Source: Glaciihabitans sp. dw_435 (GTDB lineage Bacteria > Actinomycetota > Actinomycetes > Actinomycetales > Microbacteriaceae). Taken from it: a DNA stretch of 45,898 nucleotides. How positions within the stretch are numbered: the first letter of the stretch is position 1; every line of letters starts with the position of its first letter. Positions 23,577-32,289 of this stretch are shown one piece after another. The notes beneath the pieces were generated by a model. That model worked only from the letters and a program-made list of their open reading frames with translations. It did no database searches and was not told the DNA's origin. The stretch lies in the NCBI RefSeq assembly GCF_018449675.1, contig NZ_JAAVUZ010000015.1:1-45898 (forward strand), given 5' to 3'. A program made the position numbers and the translations under genes.

Positions 23577-24551
23577 ATGCCGAAGAAGGCACCCGTCATC
23601 GTCATCACCGGCGCCTCCAGCGGCATCGGCCGCGCCACGTCTCTGCGCTTCGCCCGGCGCGGGGCGAACCTCGTGCTCGCCAGCCGCGACCGCGCAGCCC
23701 TCGAGATGCTCGCCGACGAGTGCGTGCGACTCGGCGCCGACGCCATCGCGGTTCCGACCGACGTCACGAGCAACGACGACGTCGAGGCGCTCGGCCGCAT
23801 CGCGGTCGGCTCGTTCGGCCAGATCGATGTATGGGTCAACGGCGCAGGCATCGGGCTGTTCGCCACGGTCGACACAGCTCCCCTTGACGAGTTTCGCCGC
23901 GTCCTCGACGTCAACATCATGGGCGTCGTGCACGGTTCCCGCGTCGCGCTGAAGGTGATGAAGAAGCAGAAGCGCGGCACGATCATCAACATCGGATCGA
24001 TCATCGGCGAGATCGCCACCCCGTACACCTCCGCCTACGGCATGTCCAAGGCCGCCGTCCGCTCCCTCGGTGTCGCCATCGGCCGCGAGCTGAAGATCGA
24101 GGGCTTCCGCCGCGTACGCATCAGCACAATCCTGCCGCCCACGATCGACACTCCGTTCTTCGCCCACGCCGCGAACTACTCGGGGCGCACCGCGCGAGCC
24201 ATCCCTCCCGTCTATCCTCCCGAGCTCATCGCCAAGACGATCGAGCGCATGGCGAAGTCGCCGAGGCCCGAGATCGTCGTCGGCTTCCTCGGACGCGCCT
24301 TCACCCGCCAGCACCGACTCGCCCCGCGCATCGTCGAGGCGGAGATGAGCGCCCTCGTCAACGTGACCCAGCGGCCGCATCGCTCGCACGCCGAGGACAC
24401 CTCCGGCGCGGTCTTCGAGCCCGAACTCGGCGAGGACAAGACGGTGAATGGCGGATGGCACGGGGCGGCCCGATACCGCGGCCGCAAGCTGCTCGTGCTG
24501 ACGGCGGTGGTAGCCGCCACCACGGTGCTGGTCAGGTGGGGACGTCGATGA
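23577..24551 (+). CDS. SDR with C-terminal membrane anchor
   Basis: A 324-aa SDR with TGASSGIG (11-18), a NNAG equivalent WVNGAG, catalytic Ser in INIGSIIG and YGMSK for YxxxK. After the catalytic core an extra ~80 residues end in the hydrophobic segment LLVLTAVVAATTVLVRW, a probable membrane anchor with a short basic cytoplasmic tail. The ATG is preceded by AAAGGA. Its TGA overlaps the ATG of the next gene, a metallo-beta-lactamase-fold hydrolase, indicating coupled translation. Substrate unknown. Confidence 0.9.
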   Translation: MPKKAPVIVITGASSGIGRATSLRFARRGANLVLASRDRAALEMLADECVRLGADAIAVPTDVTSNDDVEALGRIAVGSFGQIDVWVNGAGIGLFATVDTAPLDEFRRVLDVNIMGVVHGSRVALKVMKKQKRGTIINIGSIIGEIATPYTSAYGMSKAAVRSLGVAIGRELKIEGFRRVRISTILPPTIDTPFFAHAANYSGRTARAIPPVYPPELIAKTIERMAKSPRPEIVVGFLGRAFTRQHRLAPRIVEAEMSALVNVTQRPHRSHAEDTSGAVFEPELGEDKTVNGGWHGAARYRGRKLLVLTAVVAATTVLVRWGRR

Positions 24552-25300
24552 GCGCGCGCCTGACGCGTAACGTCGCTCCCGGGGTTCACCGGCTGCAGCA
24601 TGCGTACGTGAACTGCTACATCCTCGAGGAGGAGGGCGCGCTCACCATCGTGGATGCCGCCCACCCCAAGACGTGGCCGTACCTGAAGAACGCCATCACC
24701 GCGCTCGGCTACGAGCCGACCGATGTGCGGGCGCTCATCCTCACTCACGCGCACTTCGATCACCTGGGCTTCGCCTTGCGCGCCCGGCAGGAGTGGGGTA
24801 TCCCGGTCTACGCGCACCGGGCGGATCACGCCATTGCGGAGCATCCGTACCAATACGCGCATGAGAATCCGCGCCTGATCTACCCCATCAGGCACCCGGC
24901 CGCCCTTCCCGCGTTGCTCGGCATGGTCGGAGCCGGCGCGCTGCAGGTGAAGGGGCTGACCGGCATCCTCGACGTGCACGCGGGCATCACCCTCGATGTG
25001 CCCGGGCATCCGGAAGTCGTCTTTACTCCCGGTCACACGTACGGGCACTGCGCGTATTTCCTGCGCTCGGCGTCGACGCTGCTGTCGGGCGATGCGCTCG
25101 TCACCTTCAACCCCTACACCGGGGCGAAGGGGCCACAGATCGTGTCCGGTGCGGCGACCGCCGACAGCTCGCGGGCGCTCGCGTCCCTCGACAAGCTGGC
25201 CGCCACCGGCGCCGAAATAGTGCTGCCCGGGCATGGCCCGAGCTGGCGCACCTCCGTCGAGAGCGCCGTCGCGCGGGCCCTGGAGGCCGGCCCCTCCTAA
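24548..25300 (+). CDS. Metallo-beta-lactamase-fold hydrolase
   Basis: A 250-aa MBL-fold hydrolase. The metal motif THAHFDHLG (HxHxDH) is followed by further ligands in TPGHTYGHC (His), SGDALV (Asp) and LPGHGP (His). The N-terminal HAYVNCYILEEEGALTIVDAAHP is typical of the glyoxalase II/lactonase-like branch. It overlaps the SDR by 4 nt (ATGA), so reduction and hydrolysis may act on one pathway (inference). No signal peptide. Confidence 0.92.
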   Translation: MSARLTRNVAPGVHRLQHAYVNCYILEEEGALTIVDAAHPKTWPYLKNAITALGYEPTDVRALILTHAHFDHLGFALRARQEWGIPVYAHRADHAIAEHPYQYAHENPRLIYPIRHPAALPALLGMVGAGALQVKGLTGILDVHAGITLDVPGHPEVVFTPGHTYGHCAYFLRSASTLLSGDALVTFNPYTGAKGPQIVSGAATADSSRALASLDKLAATGAEIVLPGHGPSWRTSVESAVARALEAGPS

Positions 25301-25419
25301 CCTGCGGAGCTTAATCCGCGCGCGCTAGTCGCCTCGGGTTTACCTCCCGTTTGCCTTGTCGCGGGAACGTACTGGGGGTCCTGTCCGGGCCCACTGACGT
25401 GCTCGCGAAGGGCGATTTC

Positions 25420-28008
25420 TTGACAAGACGATTCTGGCGACCGGTAACGGCCGCGACTTCTTCCGTGGCTCTGGCCGTGCTCCTGCTGAGTGCGGTTGCC
25501 CCCATCGCGGCGCCTTCCGCCAGCGCCGCTCCGGCTCTTCCGACACTCGTCGTCAACGAGGTTGATGCGAGCGGAGCACCGCAGGACTGGATCGAGCTCA
25601 AGAACACCGGCACGGTCGCCGTTGACGCCAGCGGGTTGATCCTCAAGGACGACAAAGCCGCCGACCGTTTCGACATCCCCGCCAACACGGTCATTCCGGC
25701 CGGGGGCTACGCATCGTTCGAGGTCGCTGACGCGTTCGGTCTTGGGGCCAAGGGCGACGCCGCCCGCCTCTACCTGAACGACAACACCACGCTGATCGAC
25801 GGCTACACCTGGACCTCAGACGCCTCCCCCGCGACGTGGGGCCGTTGCCCCGACGGCACGGGCGCCTTCGGCATCACTCAGTCGAAGACTCGGGATGCCC
25901 CGAACACCTGCACCACGAGCACCACCCCGCCCACCTCGACCCCGACGGCTACCCCCACCGCGACTCCGACGGCCACGCCGACGGCGACTCCGACCGGCAC
26001 GCCGTCAGCCGCACCGCTCGTGATCAACGAGATCGATGCCAGCGGAGACCCCAAGGACTGGATCGAGCTCAAGAACACGAGCACCGCCGCGTTCGATGCA
26101 TCCGGCCTTGTCCTCAAGGATGAGACCGAGAAGTCCTTCACCATCCCCGCCGGAACCACCGTCGCGGCTGGCGGTTACGTCGTGTTCGACGTTGCCGACA
26201 GCTTCGGCCTGGGCAAGGGTGCGGACTCCGCGCGCCTGTTCCGGTCCGACGGCACCACGCTGATCGACAGCTTTTCGTGGACCACCGACTCCGCGCCATC
26301 CACCTGGGGCCGCTGCCCCGACGGCACCGGTGCCTTTGTCGTCATGGGCTCGAAGACCCGCGGCGCTGTCAACGACTGCTCCACCAGCACCACGCCGCCC
26401 ACCTCGGAGCCGACGACACCACCGACAGTGCCGACGGCGCTGACCTGGCCCGGCAGCCCCGACGTCACCACCGCGAACGTGCAGAACTATTTCGGCACCA
26501 ACATGAGCGGCCTCGCCTACGAGCTCGGCACCAACGGCGCGCCGGACACCCTGCGGGCCATCAAGAACGGCCCCAGCACCCTGTACCGACTGCAGAAGGT
26601 CGGCACGCAGTGGGTGCCCGTCACCACCGACGGCTGGGCTAACGGCAAGGCGCTCCACTACGCCGACGGCACCGGAGACCCCGACACCGAAGGCCTGGTT
26701 GTCACGCCCGGAGCCGTCTACGCCTCGGTGGAACGCAACAACAGCGCGAGCGGCGTCAGCCGTCCGGCCGTGCTGCGGTTCGACACCACCGGGACCACAA
26801 CGTCCATCAACGCCACGATCGAGTGGAACCTCACCGCCGATCTGCCGGTGCTCGGCTCCAACCTGGGCCCGGAGGGCGTTGCCCTTGTGCCCGACGCGGC
26901 GCTCGTGAGCAAGGGCTTCATCGACGAGACCACCGGCAAGACCTACGACCCGAGCCGCTACCCCAACCACGGCGCCGGACTGTTCTTCGTCGGCGTTGAG
27001 GGCACGGGTTCCATCTACGCCTACGCATTGGACCAGACGGATGGCTCGAAACTGACGCGCCTCGCGACGATCACGACCGGCTTCCCCGCAGTCATGGAGG
27101 TGCAGTGGGACGCCGAGAAGTCGGCTCTCTGGGCCGTCTGCGACAACACCTGTGGCGGTCAGTTCGCACTGCTGGATGTCGCCGCGACCGGGACGACCGC
27201 GGGACACTTTGCGGTGACCACGGTCTACAACCGCCCGGCGAACATGGGCAACCTCAACAACGAGGGATTCGTCACCGCCCCGCAGGCGCTGTGTGTCAAC
27301 GGATCGAAGCCGGTCTTCTGGGCCGACGACGACCAGGACGGCGGATACTCGCTGCGTCAGGGAACCATCGACTGCGTGGCATCCACCGTCCCGTCCGACC
27401 CAACGCCGACCGCGACACCCACGCCCACTGGCACACCCACGGGCGCGCCGACGAACACCCCGTTGCCGGCGACCACGTTCCGCGCGACAACGACCGCCGG
27501 ACTGCACGTGCAGGGTTCGACGATCTCGGCGAGCGCATCCGGTCTTGCTCCGAAGGAACGTTTCTACGTTCGTCTGCAGGGCACGACGGTCTACACCGGG
27601 ACGGCAGACGCCGACGGTGTGGGCGAGGCGCGCTTCTCGATCGCGGCGAACATCGTTGAGGGCAAGCAGGCGCTGCTGTTCGTGGGCTCCACGACCGAGC
27701 GCACCGGCACCACCGCAACGTACGTTGTGGCGAAGTCGAAGTCGCTCGGGCTGACGCTGTCCCGCTCCTCGGTGGTCGCCGGACTCACCTTCACCATCTC
27801 GGTGAAGGGCCTGGCACCGGGCGAGCCGCTCGTGCTCACCTACGGCGGCAAGCGCATCTCGGTTGCAACCGCGCACGCGTCCGGCTCGGGGAGCTTCGCA
27901 GTGAAGGTCACCACGCCGTCATCCGCGCGCGGCGCCGTCAGCCTCGTGGTGCGCGGGCTCGTCCCCACGCGCACGGGCAACACCGTCGCCGTGGTCCGCA
28001 GCCGCTAG
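25420..28008 (+). CDS. Large secreted lamin-tail (LTD) domain protein
   Basis: An 862-aa exported protein. The TTG start at 25420 is preceded by AAGGG at 7-nt spacing and gives a signal peptide (RRFWRPVTAATSSVALAVLLLSAVAP) with cleavage after ASA at about residue 37. Two homologous lamin-tail domains (about 40-160 and 195-320) each begin LVVNEVDASG or LVINEIDASG and contain DWIELKNT. They are joined by a TPTATPTATP linker. Residues about 335-640 form a beta-rich region with LRFDTTGTTTSINATIEWNL and GPEGVALVPD, resembling an esterase-like phytase/propeller fold. After a second Pro/Thr linker, residues about 665-862 look immunoglobulin-like. No LPXTG is present. A strong terminator follows. Related proteins are often nucleases or phytase-like enzymes; the activity here is not established. 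Confidence 0.82.
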   Translation: MTRRFWRPVTAATSSVALAVLLLSAVAPIAAPSASAAPALPTLVVNEVDASGAPQDWIELKNTGTVAVDASGLILKDDKAADRFDIPANTVIPAGGYASFEVADAFGLGAKGDAARLYLNDNTTLIDGYTWTSDASPATWGRCPDGTGAFGITQSKTRDAPNTCTTSTTPPTSTPTATPTATPTATPTATPTGTPSAAPLVINEIDASGDPKDWIELKNTSTAAFDASGLVLKDETEKSFTIPAGTTVAAGGYVVFDVADSFGLGKGADSARLFRSDGTTLIDSFSWTTDSAPSTWGRCPDGTGAFVVMGSKTRGAVNDCSTSTTPPTSEPTTPPTVPTALTWPGSPDVTTANVQNYFGTNMSGLAYELGTNGAPDTLRAIKNGPSTLYRLQKVGTQWVPVTTDGWANGKALHYADGTGDPDTEGLVVTPGAVYASVERNNSASGVSRPAVLRFDTTGTTTSINATIEWNLTADLPVLGSNLGPEGVALVPDAALVSKGFIDETTGKTYDPSRYPNHGAGLFFVGVEGTGSIYAYALDQTDGSKLTRLATITTGFPAVMEVQWDAEKSALWAVCDNTCGGQFALLDVAATGTTAGHFAVTTVYNRPANMGNLNNEGFVTAPQALCVNGSKPVFWADDDQDGGYSLRQGTIDCVASTVPSDPTPTATPTPTGTPTGAPTNTPLPATTFRATTTAGLHVQGSTISASASGLAPKERFYVRLQGTTVYTGTADADGVGEARFSIAANIVEGKQALLFVGSTTERTGTTATYVVAKSKSLGLTLSRSSVVAGLTFTISVKGLAPGEPLVLTYGGKRISVATAHASGSGSFAVKVTTPSSARGAVSLVVRGLVPTRTGNTVAVVRSR

Positions 28009-28024
28009 CTAACACGTCACGTAC

Positions 28025-28063
28025 ACAGGGGCGCCTCACCAGACAACGGTGAGGCGCCCCTGT
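28025..28063. terminator. Strong hairpin terminator
   Basis: Perfect 16-bp stem ACAGGGGCGCCTCACC (28025-28040) with its complement at 28048-28063 and a 7-nt loop. It lies between the lamin-tail gene and the convergent LysE gene, so it can serve both strands. Confidence 0.88.
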
Positions 28064-28091
28064 TGCGTTCGATCCGGGGGCCAGCCCGGGC

Positions 28092-28736
28092 TCAGTGCTT
28101 GTTGCCGCTGACGGCGAGCACCGCGCCCAGGCCGATCATGGTGATTCCGCCTCCCGCGCTCACCTGCGACAGCCGCTTCGGGCTGCGCGCAAACCAGGCG
28201 CGTGCGGTGCCCGCGACGACGGCCCAGACGGTGTCGCTCGCGACGGAGATGCCGAGGAAGATCAGACCGAGCAGCATCATCTGCGCGGGAATCGCGTCCG
28301 ATCTGAAGTCCACAAACTGCGGCAGCACCGCGATAAAGAACACGATCGTTTTGGGGTTGGATACCCCGACGAGGAACCCCTGGCGGAGCAACCGAATGGT
28401 CGAGGGCGAAGGACCCGACGCCGCCGCCGTGACCGCCTCGGTCGTGGCATCCCGGTGTCTGATGGTCTGCACACCGAGGTAAATGACGTAGGCCGCGCCC
28501 GCGAACTTGATGATCGTGAAGAGCAGCAGCGACTCGGCGACGAGCGCGCCGACGCCGAACGAGACGGCGACGATGGCGGGGACCATCCCGATCGAGTTGC
28601 CGAGCACGCTGACGAAGCCCGCCTTGCGTCCGAGCGCGAGGGATCGGCCGATGACGAAGAGCACCGTCGGTCCCGGGATGACGATCAGCGCGAGCGCCGT
28701 CAGAGCGAAGGCACCGGCGTTAGCAGCGGGCAGCAT
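28092..28736 (-). CDS. LysE/RhtB-family amino-acid exporter
   Basis: A 214-aa integral membrane transporter of the LysE/RhtB family. About six hydrophobic helices are visible, with the family signature ALIVIPGPTVLFVIGRSLALGRKAG at the N-terminus and GFLVGVSNPKTIVFFIAVLPQFVD in the middle. Members export amino acids or similar metabolites by proton exchange. ATG 28736 has GGAGG upstream; an in-frame ATG 13 codons earlier is less likely. It is a single-gene unit converging on the lamin-tail gene. Confidence 0.9.
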   Translation of the reverse strand: MLPAANAGAFALTALALIVIPGPTVLFVIGRSLALGRKAGFVSVLGNSIGMVPAIVAVSFGVGALVAESLLLFTIIKFAGAAYVIYLGVQTIRHRDATTEAVTAAASGPSPSTIRLLRQGFLVGVSNPKTIVFFIAVLPQFVDFRSDAIPAQMMLLGLIFLGISVASDTVWAVVAGTARAWFARSPKRLSQVSAGGGITMIGLGAVLAVSGNKH

Positions 28737-28799
28737 GGGGCCTCCGGTCATCGTAGGGGTGCGGTACAGCACCATTGTGGCGGATGCCCCGGCAGTGGG

Positions 28800-29963
28800 C
28801 TACGAGCGAAGGCTCCTCAGCCCCGCGCGGATCTCGCTGACCAGGATGTCGGGCTGTTCGAACGCTGCGAAATGGCCACCATGCTCCGCCTCACCGTAGT
28901 GAATGAGGTTGGTGTAGGTGTCTTCGATCCAGCTTCGCGGCAAGCGTGGGATGTCCCGGGGGAACACCGTCACCGCCACCGGCAGCGTGAGTTGCGGTCC
29001 CGCCATGGTGCCGGACCTGTTCTCCCAGTAGATGCGCGCGGACGATGCCGCGCTGTTGGTGAACCAGTACAGCGAGATCGCGTCGAGCATGTCATCGACG
29101 CTGAGCGCGTCCTCGGCGAGGCCATCATTGTCGGTCTTCGACTGGAACTTCTCGTAGATCCAGGCCGCCTGCCCGGCCGGAGAATCCGCCAGGGCGAAGC
29201 CGACAGTTTCGGGCTTCGTTCCCTGGAGGTGGTTGGACCCGCCGAGGTAACCGCCATAGAGAGCGAGCCCATCGACGGCGAAGCGCTCCTCCGGTGACAG
29301 CACGTCGGGAATCACGGCGGGGAACGCGTATTGCGAGTTCAGGTGAATCCCGAGCAGACCTTCCGGCTGCATCGCCCCCAGCGCGGTGGTGACGACAGAA
29401 CCCCAGTCACCACCCTGGGCTGTCCACTTCTCATAGCCGAGGCGGTTCATGAGCTCCACCCATGCCGCGGCAATGCGCTGAATGGTCCACCCCGTCTCGG
29501 CCGGCTTGCCCGAGAAACCGAACCCTGGCAATGAAGGGATGACGACGTCGAACGAGTCGTCGATGTCTCCCCCGAACGCCACCGGGTCGGTGAGGGGTCC
29601 AATGAGTTTCAGGAACTCGACAATCGAGCCCGGCCACCCGTGGGTCAGGATCAGCGGCATGGCCTTCGGATTCTTCGACCGGACGTGGATGAAGTGGATG
29701 TCGAGTCCGTCGATCTCCGTCACGAACTGCGGGAGTCCGTTGAGCTCCCGCTCGAACCGACGCCAGTCGTACTCGTGCTGCCAGTAGTCAACGAGCGATC
29801 GGGCGTTGTCCACCCGAACACCCTGCGACCAGTCGGGAACGGTTTCCGTGTTCGGCCAGCGGGTTCTAGCCAGCCGGAGCTTCAGGTCGTCGATCTCGGA
29901 GTCCGGAATCGCGACGGTGAACGGGCGGATGAGCGATGCGGGTGCGGGCGTCGATGTGGTCAT
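28800..29963 (-). CDS. Epoxide hydrolase (alpha/beta hydrolase with EHN domain)
   Basis: A 387-aa epoxide hydrolase of the microsomal-type alpha/beta hydrolase group. The N-terminal EHN domain (FTVAIPDSEIDDLKLRLARTRWPN) is followed by the oxyanion HGWPGS, the nucleophile elbow GGDWGS with Asp, a lid region, and the C-terminal HGGHFAAFEQP with catalytic His. The enzyme opens epoxides to diols; the natural substrate is unknown. It is divergent from a TetR gene across a dense cluster of TTGCAC palindromes, so it is likely repressed by that regulator and induced by substrate. Confidence 0.93.
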   Translation of the reverse strand: MTTSTPAPASLIRPFTVAIPDSEIDDLKLRLARTRWPNTETVPDWSQGVRVDNARSLVDYWQHEYDWRRFERELNGLPQFVTEIDGLDIHFIHVRSKNPKAMPLILTHGWPGSIVEFLKLIGPLTDPVAFGGDIDDSFDVVIPSLPGFGFSGKPAETGWTIQRIAAAWVELMNRLGYEKWTAQGGDWGSVVTTALGAMQPEGLLGIHLNSQYAFPAVIPDVLSPEERFAVDGLALYGGYLGGSNHLQGTKPETVGFALADSPAGQAAWIYEKFQSKTDNDGLAEDALSVDDMLDAISLYWFTNSAASSARIYWENRSGTMAGPQLTLPVAVTVFPRDIPRLPRSWIEDTYTNLIHYGEAEHGGHFAAFEQPDILVSEIRAGLRSLRS

Positions 29964-29988
29964 GACCGTGCTTTCTGAACAAATCACC

Positions 29989-30064
29989 GTGCAACATTTC
30001 GTTGCACACGGATGTGCAAATGCACACCGGTGTGCAATCTACTCCGTTGCACACGAGTGTGCAA
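29989..30064. promoter_or_regulatory. Cluster of TTGCACAC-type palindromic operators
   Basis: Three 18-bp dyads of the form TTGCACAC-N2-GTGTGCAA lie at 30002-30019 (one mismatch), 30020-30037 and 30047-30064. A fourth dyad, GTGCAAC-N5-GTTGCAC, is at 29989-30007 and shares its right arm with the first. All fit in the 111-bp gap between the epoxide hydrolase and TetR starts. Confidence 0.82.
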
Positions 30065-30074
30065 TACTTCACGG

Positions 30075-30674
30075 GTGACCACCGAATCCGTCCGCACGCG
30101 ATCCATGGATGACACGCGCAAGCGCCTCCTCGATGTTGCCCTCGAGGTACTGGGGCAGAACCCGGACGCCGGCATGGGCGACATCGCCTCGGCCGCAGGC
30201 GTGGTGCGGCGCACGGTCTACGGATATTTCCCCACTCGCGCCGACCTCGTGCGAACTCTCTCGCAACGCGCGGTGGACGAGTTCGCGGCGGTGCTCGACG
30301 AAGCCAACGCCTCCCATGACGCCGCCGAAGCGGTGTGGGTCGATTTCATTTCCCGCCTGTGGCCTCTGGCCCACCGGTACCGCGTACTGCTTGCCCTGCG
30401 GCGCGGCGAGTACGGGGAGGAAATCCACGCGCTGCTCGGACCGGTCGATGAGGCCCTTGCCACTCTCGTGCAGAAGGGGCAGGACAGCGGAGCATTCGGT
30501 CACCACCTGCCAGCGAAAATCCTCAGCCAGGTCGCCTACGCCGCCGTCTTCAGCATCGCGGACAACAACATCGCCGGCGAAAGCCTGAGCGCCAGCGCGG
30601 CCACCGTCACGAGCCTGCTGATCCTCGGAGTCCCCGAGGCACGCGCCACGGAGCTCGTCGCCACCCAGCACTAA
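30075..30674 (+). CDS. TetR-family regulator of the epoxide hydrolase
   Basis: A 199-aa TetR regulator. The HTH is DDTRKRLLDVALEVLGQNPDAGMGDIASAAGVVRRTVYGYFPTRADLVRTL, followed by an all-alpha ligand domain. The GTG at 30075 is chosen because the operators end at 30064; the in-frame ATG at 30105 is an alternative. With the promoter so close, a leaderless transcript is likely. It probably represses both itself and the divergent epoxide hydrolase. Its 3' end converges on the quinone reductase with a 19-nt gap. Confidence 0.88.
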   Translation: MTTESVRTRSMDDTRKRLLDVALEVLGQNPDAGMGDIASAAGVVRRTVYGYFPTRADLVRTLSQRAVDEFAAVLDEANASHDAAEAVWVDFISRLWPLAHRYRVLLALRRGEYGEEIHALLGPVDEALATLVQKGQDSGAFGHHLPAKILSQVAYAAVFSIADNNIAGESLSASAATVTSLLILGVPEARATELVATQH

Positions 30675-30693
30675 CGCGCGTCGCCCGCGGCGC

Positions 30694-31608
30694 TCAGTTC
30701 ACCAGGACGATCTTTCCGCGCGCGTGCCGGCTCTCGCTCAGCCGATGCGCGTCGGCCACATCGGTCAACGCGAACGCCGCCGCCACCGGGATCCTGAGCT
30801 CGCCCGCATCCGCCAGAGCGCCCGCGAGCGCCAGCCCATGCACCGCCAACGGATCCACTCCGCCACGGGACATGTGCACGCCATGCTCAGCCGCCGTCAT
30901 GTCGGCAATCGTCACCACTCGCGCCGGGTCTCCGGCGATCGCCACCAGGTGCGCCAGCGCGCCGCCCGCGCAATCAATCACCGCGTCGACACCCTCGGGC
31001 GCCAGCGCACTCACGCGCTCGACGAGCCCGTCACCATACGTCGTAGGCACGGCCCCCAACGATGCGAGGAACGGATGATTCGCCTCCCGCGCCGTCCCGA
31101 TCACCGCGGCTCCCCGCGCCACGGCCATTTGCACCACAATGCTCCCGGTCCCGCCGGCGGCGCCCTGCACCAGCACCGTGTCGCCCGTACTCACACCGAG
31201 AAGGTCAAGCACGCGCGTCGCAGTCTCCACACCGCCCGCGGCACCGCCGGCTTCCTCCCAGCTCCAGGCGGACGGCTTCGCCGCCCACGCCACGAGCACC
31301 GCGAAGTCGGCGTTCGCGCCGCGCGACGCGGATCCGGTGTACCCGAACACCTCGTCGCCGACCTGCACCCCGAGGACGCCGTCGCCCACCTCATCGACCA
31401 CACCCGCCGCATCAAACCCGGTGCGATACGGAAACTCGATCGCCAGCATCGCGCGCATCTCCCCCGCGCGAATCCGCATCTCGCCGGCCGACACCCCCGA
31501 CGCCCGCACCGCGATCCGAATCTCCCCGGCACCCGCGTGCGGCTCCGCCACCTCCGCGACGTGCACCACATCGGCCGGACCGTATTCATCAAATTGCACA
31601 GCTCTCAT
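30694..31608 (-). CDS. NADP-dependent quinone oxidoreductase-like MDR protein
   Basis: A 304-aa medium-chain dehydrogenase/reductase of the zeta-crystallin/quinone oxidoreductase type. An N-terminal GroES-like domain (MRAVQFDEYGPADVVHVAEV) is followed by a Rossmann domain with VLVQGAAGGTGSIVVQMAVARGA. Zinc-ligand Cys residues are absent, as expected for this subgroup. It reduces quinones or enones with NADPH. It diverges from another TetR gene, with an AACGGA-N8-TCCGTT operator between them. Confidence 0.92.
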   Translation of the reverse strand: MRAVQFDEYGPADVVHVAEVAEPHAGAGEIRIAVRASGVSAGEMRIRAGEMRAMLAIEFPYRTGFDAAGVVDEVGDGVLGVQVGDEVFGYTGSASRGANADFAVLVAWAAKPSAWSWEEAGGAAGGVETATRVLDLLGVSTGDTVLVQGAAGGTGSIVVQMAVARGAAVIGTAREANHPFLASLGAVPTTYGDGLVERVSALAPEGVDAVIDCAGGALAHLVAIAGDPARVVTIADMTAAEHGVHMSRGGVDPLAVHGLALAGALADAGELRIPVAAAFALTDVADAHRLSESRHARGKIVLVN

Positions 31609-31619
31609 GCCCCGACGCT

Positions 31620-31639
31620 AACGGAGCACCCCGTCCGTT
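31620..31639. promoter_or_regulatory. Operator between quinone reductase and TetR genes
   Basis: AACGGA (31620-31625) and TCCGTT (31634-31639) form a dyad with 8-bp spacing in the 48-bp divergent gap. It is probably the target of the adjacent TetR regulator. Confidence 0.55.
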
Positions 31640-31656
31640 TGACTAAAGTGAAAGCC

Positions 31657-32268
31657 ATGACCACCGAAGTGATAGCGCAGCGATCGGACGCCCGCGACAA
31701 TCGCGCCCGCATCCTCGCCATCGCCCGCGCCAGCTTCGCCGCCGAGGGCATCGACGTCCCGCTGCGCGAGATCGCCCGGCGCGCAGCGGTCGGCCCCGCC
31801 ACGCTCTATCGCCACTTCCCCACCAAGGAGGCGCTCCTGACCGAGGCCTTCGCGGATCAGCTCGCGTCCTGCGCGGCGATCGTCGAAGAGGGCCTGGCAG
31901 CGGATGACCCATGGCGCGGCTTCTCCGTCGCCATCGAGAAACTCATGGTGATGCACGCCCTCGACCGGGGTTTCGCGCGGGCCTTCACCTCGCAGCTGCC
32001 GAGGGCCGAGGATTTCACCGTGCAGCGGGACACCTCCCTGCGCCTCATGGCCGGACTCGTCCGCCGCGCGAAGGCCACCGGTGTCCTCCGCGGCGACTTC
32101 GTGATCGAGGACATCAGCCTCGCGCTCATGGCAAACGAGGGCATTCGCGCCGAGACGCCCGAGATGCGGGTGGCCGCGTCCCGGCGCTTCGCGGCCCTGA
32201 TGCTGCAGTCATTTCAGGCGGAGGCGCCGCTTCCGCCCGCGGTTCGCCTCCCGCTCACCCGCAGCTGA
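31657..32268 (+). CDS. TetR-family regulator
   Basis: A 203-aa TetR regulator with HTH DNRARILAIARASFAAEGIDVPLREIARRAAVGPATLYRHFPTKEALLTEAF (about 14-64) and a C-terminal helical domain of the SBDL/TetR_C type. The ATG at 31657 follows GTGAAAG. The long open frame upstream runs antisense to the quinone reductase and is not used. It is the likely autorepressor of this divergent pair. Confidence 0.9.
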   Translation: MTTEVIAQRSDARDNRARILAIARASFAAEGIDVPLREIARRAAVGPATLYRHFPTKEALLTEAFADQLASCAAIVEEGLAADDPWRGFSVAIEKLMVMHALDRGFARAFTSQLPRAEDFTVQRDTSLRLMAGLVRRAKATGVLRGDFVIEDISLALMANEGIRAETPEMRVAASRRFAALMLQSFQAEAPLPPAVRLPLTRS

Positions 32269-32289
32269 GCGCTATCCCGATACCGGCGA

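Noticed and set aside
30724-31656. N-terminal extension of the TetR frame at 31657
   Set aside because: It runs antisense to the quinone reductase and has only shadow composition; the regulator starts at the ATG before its HTH.
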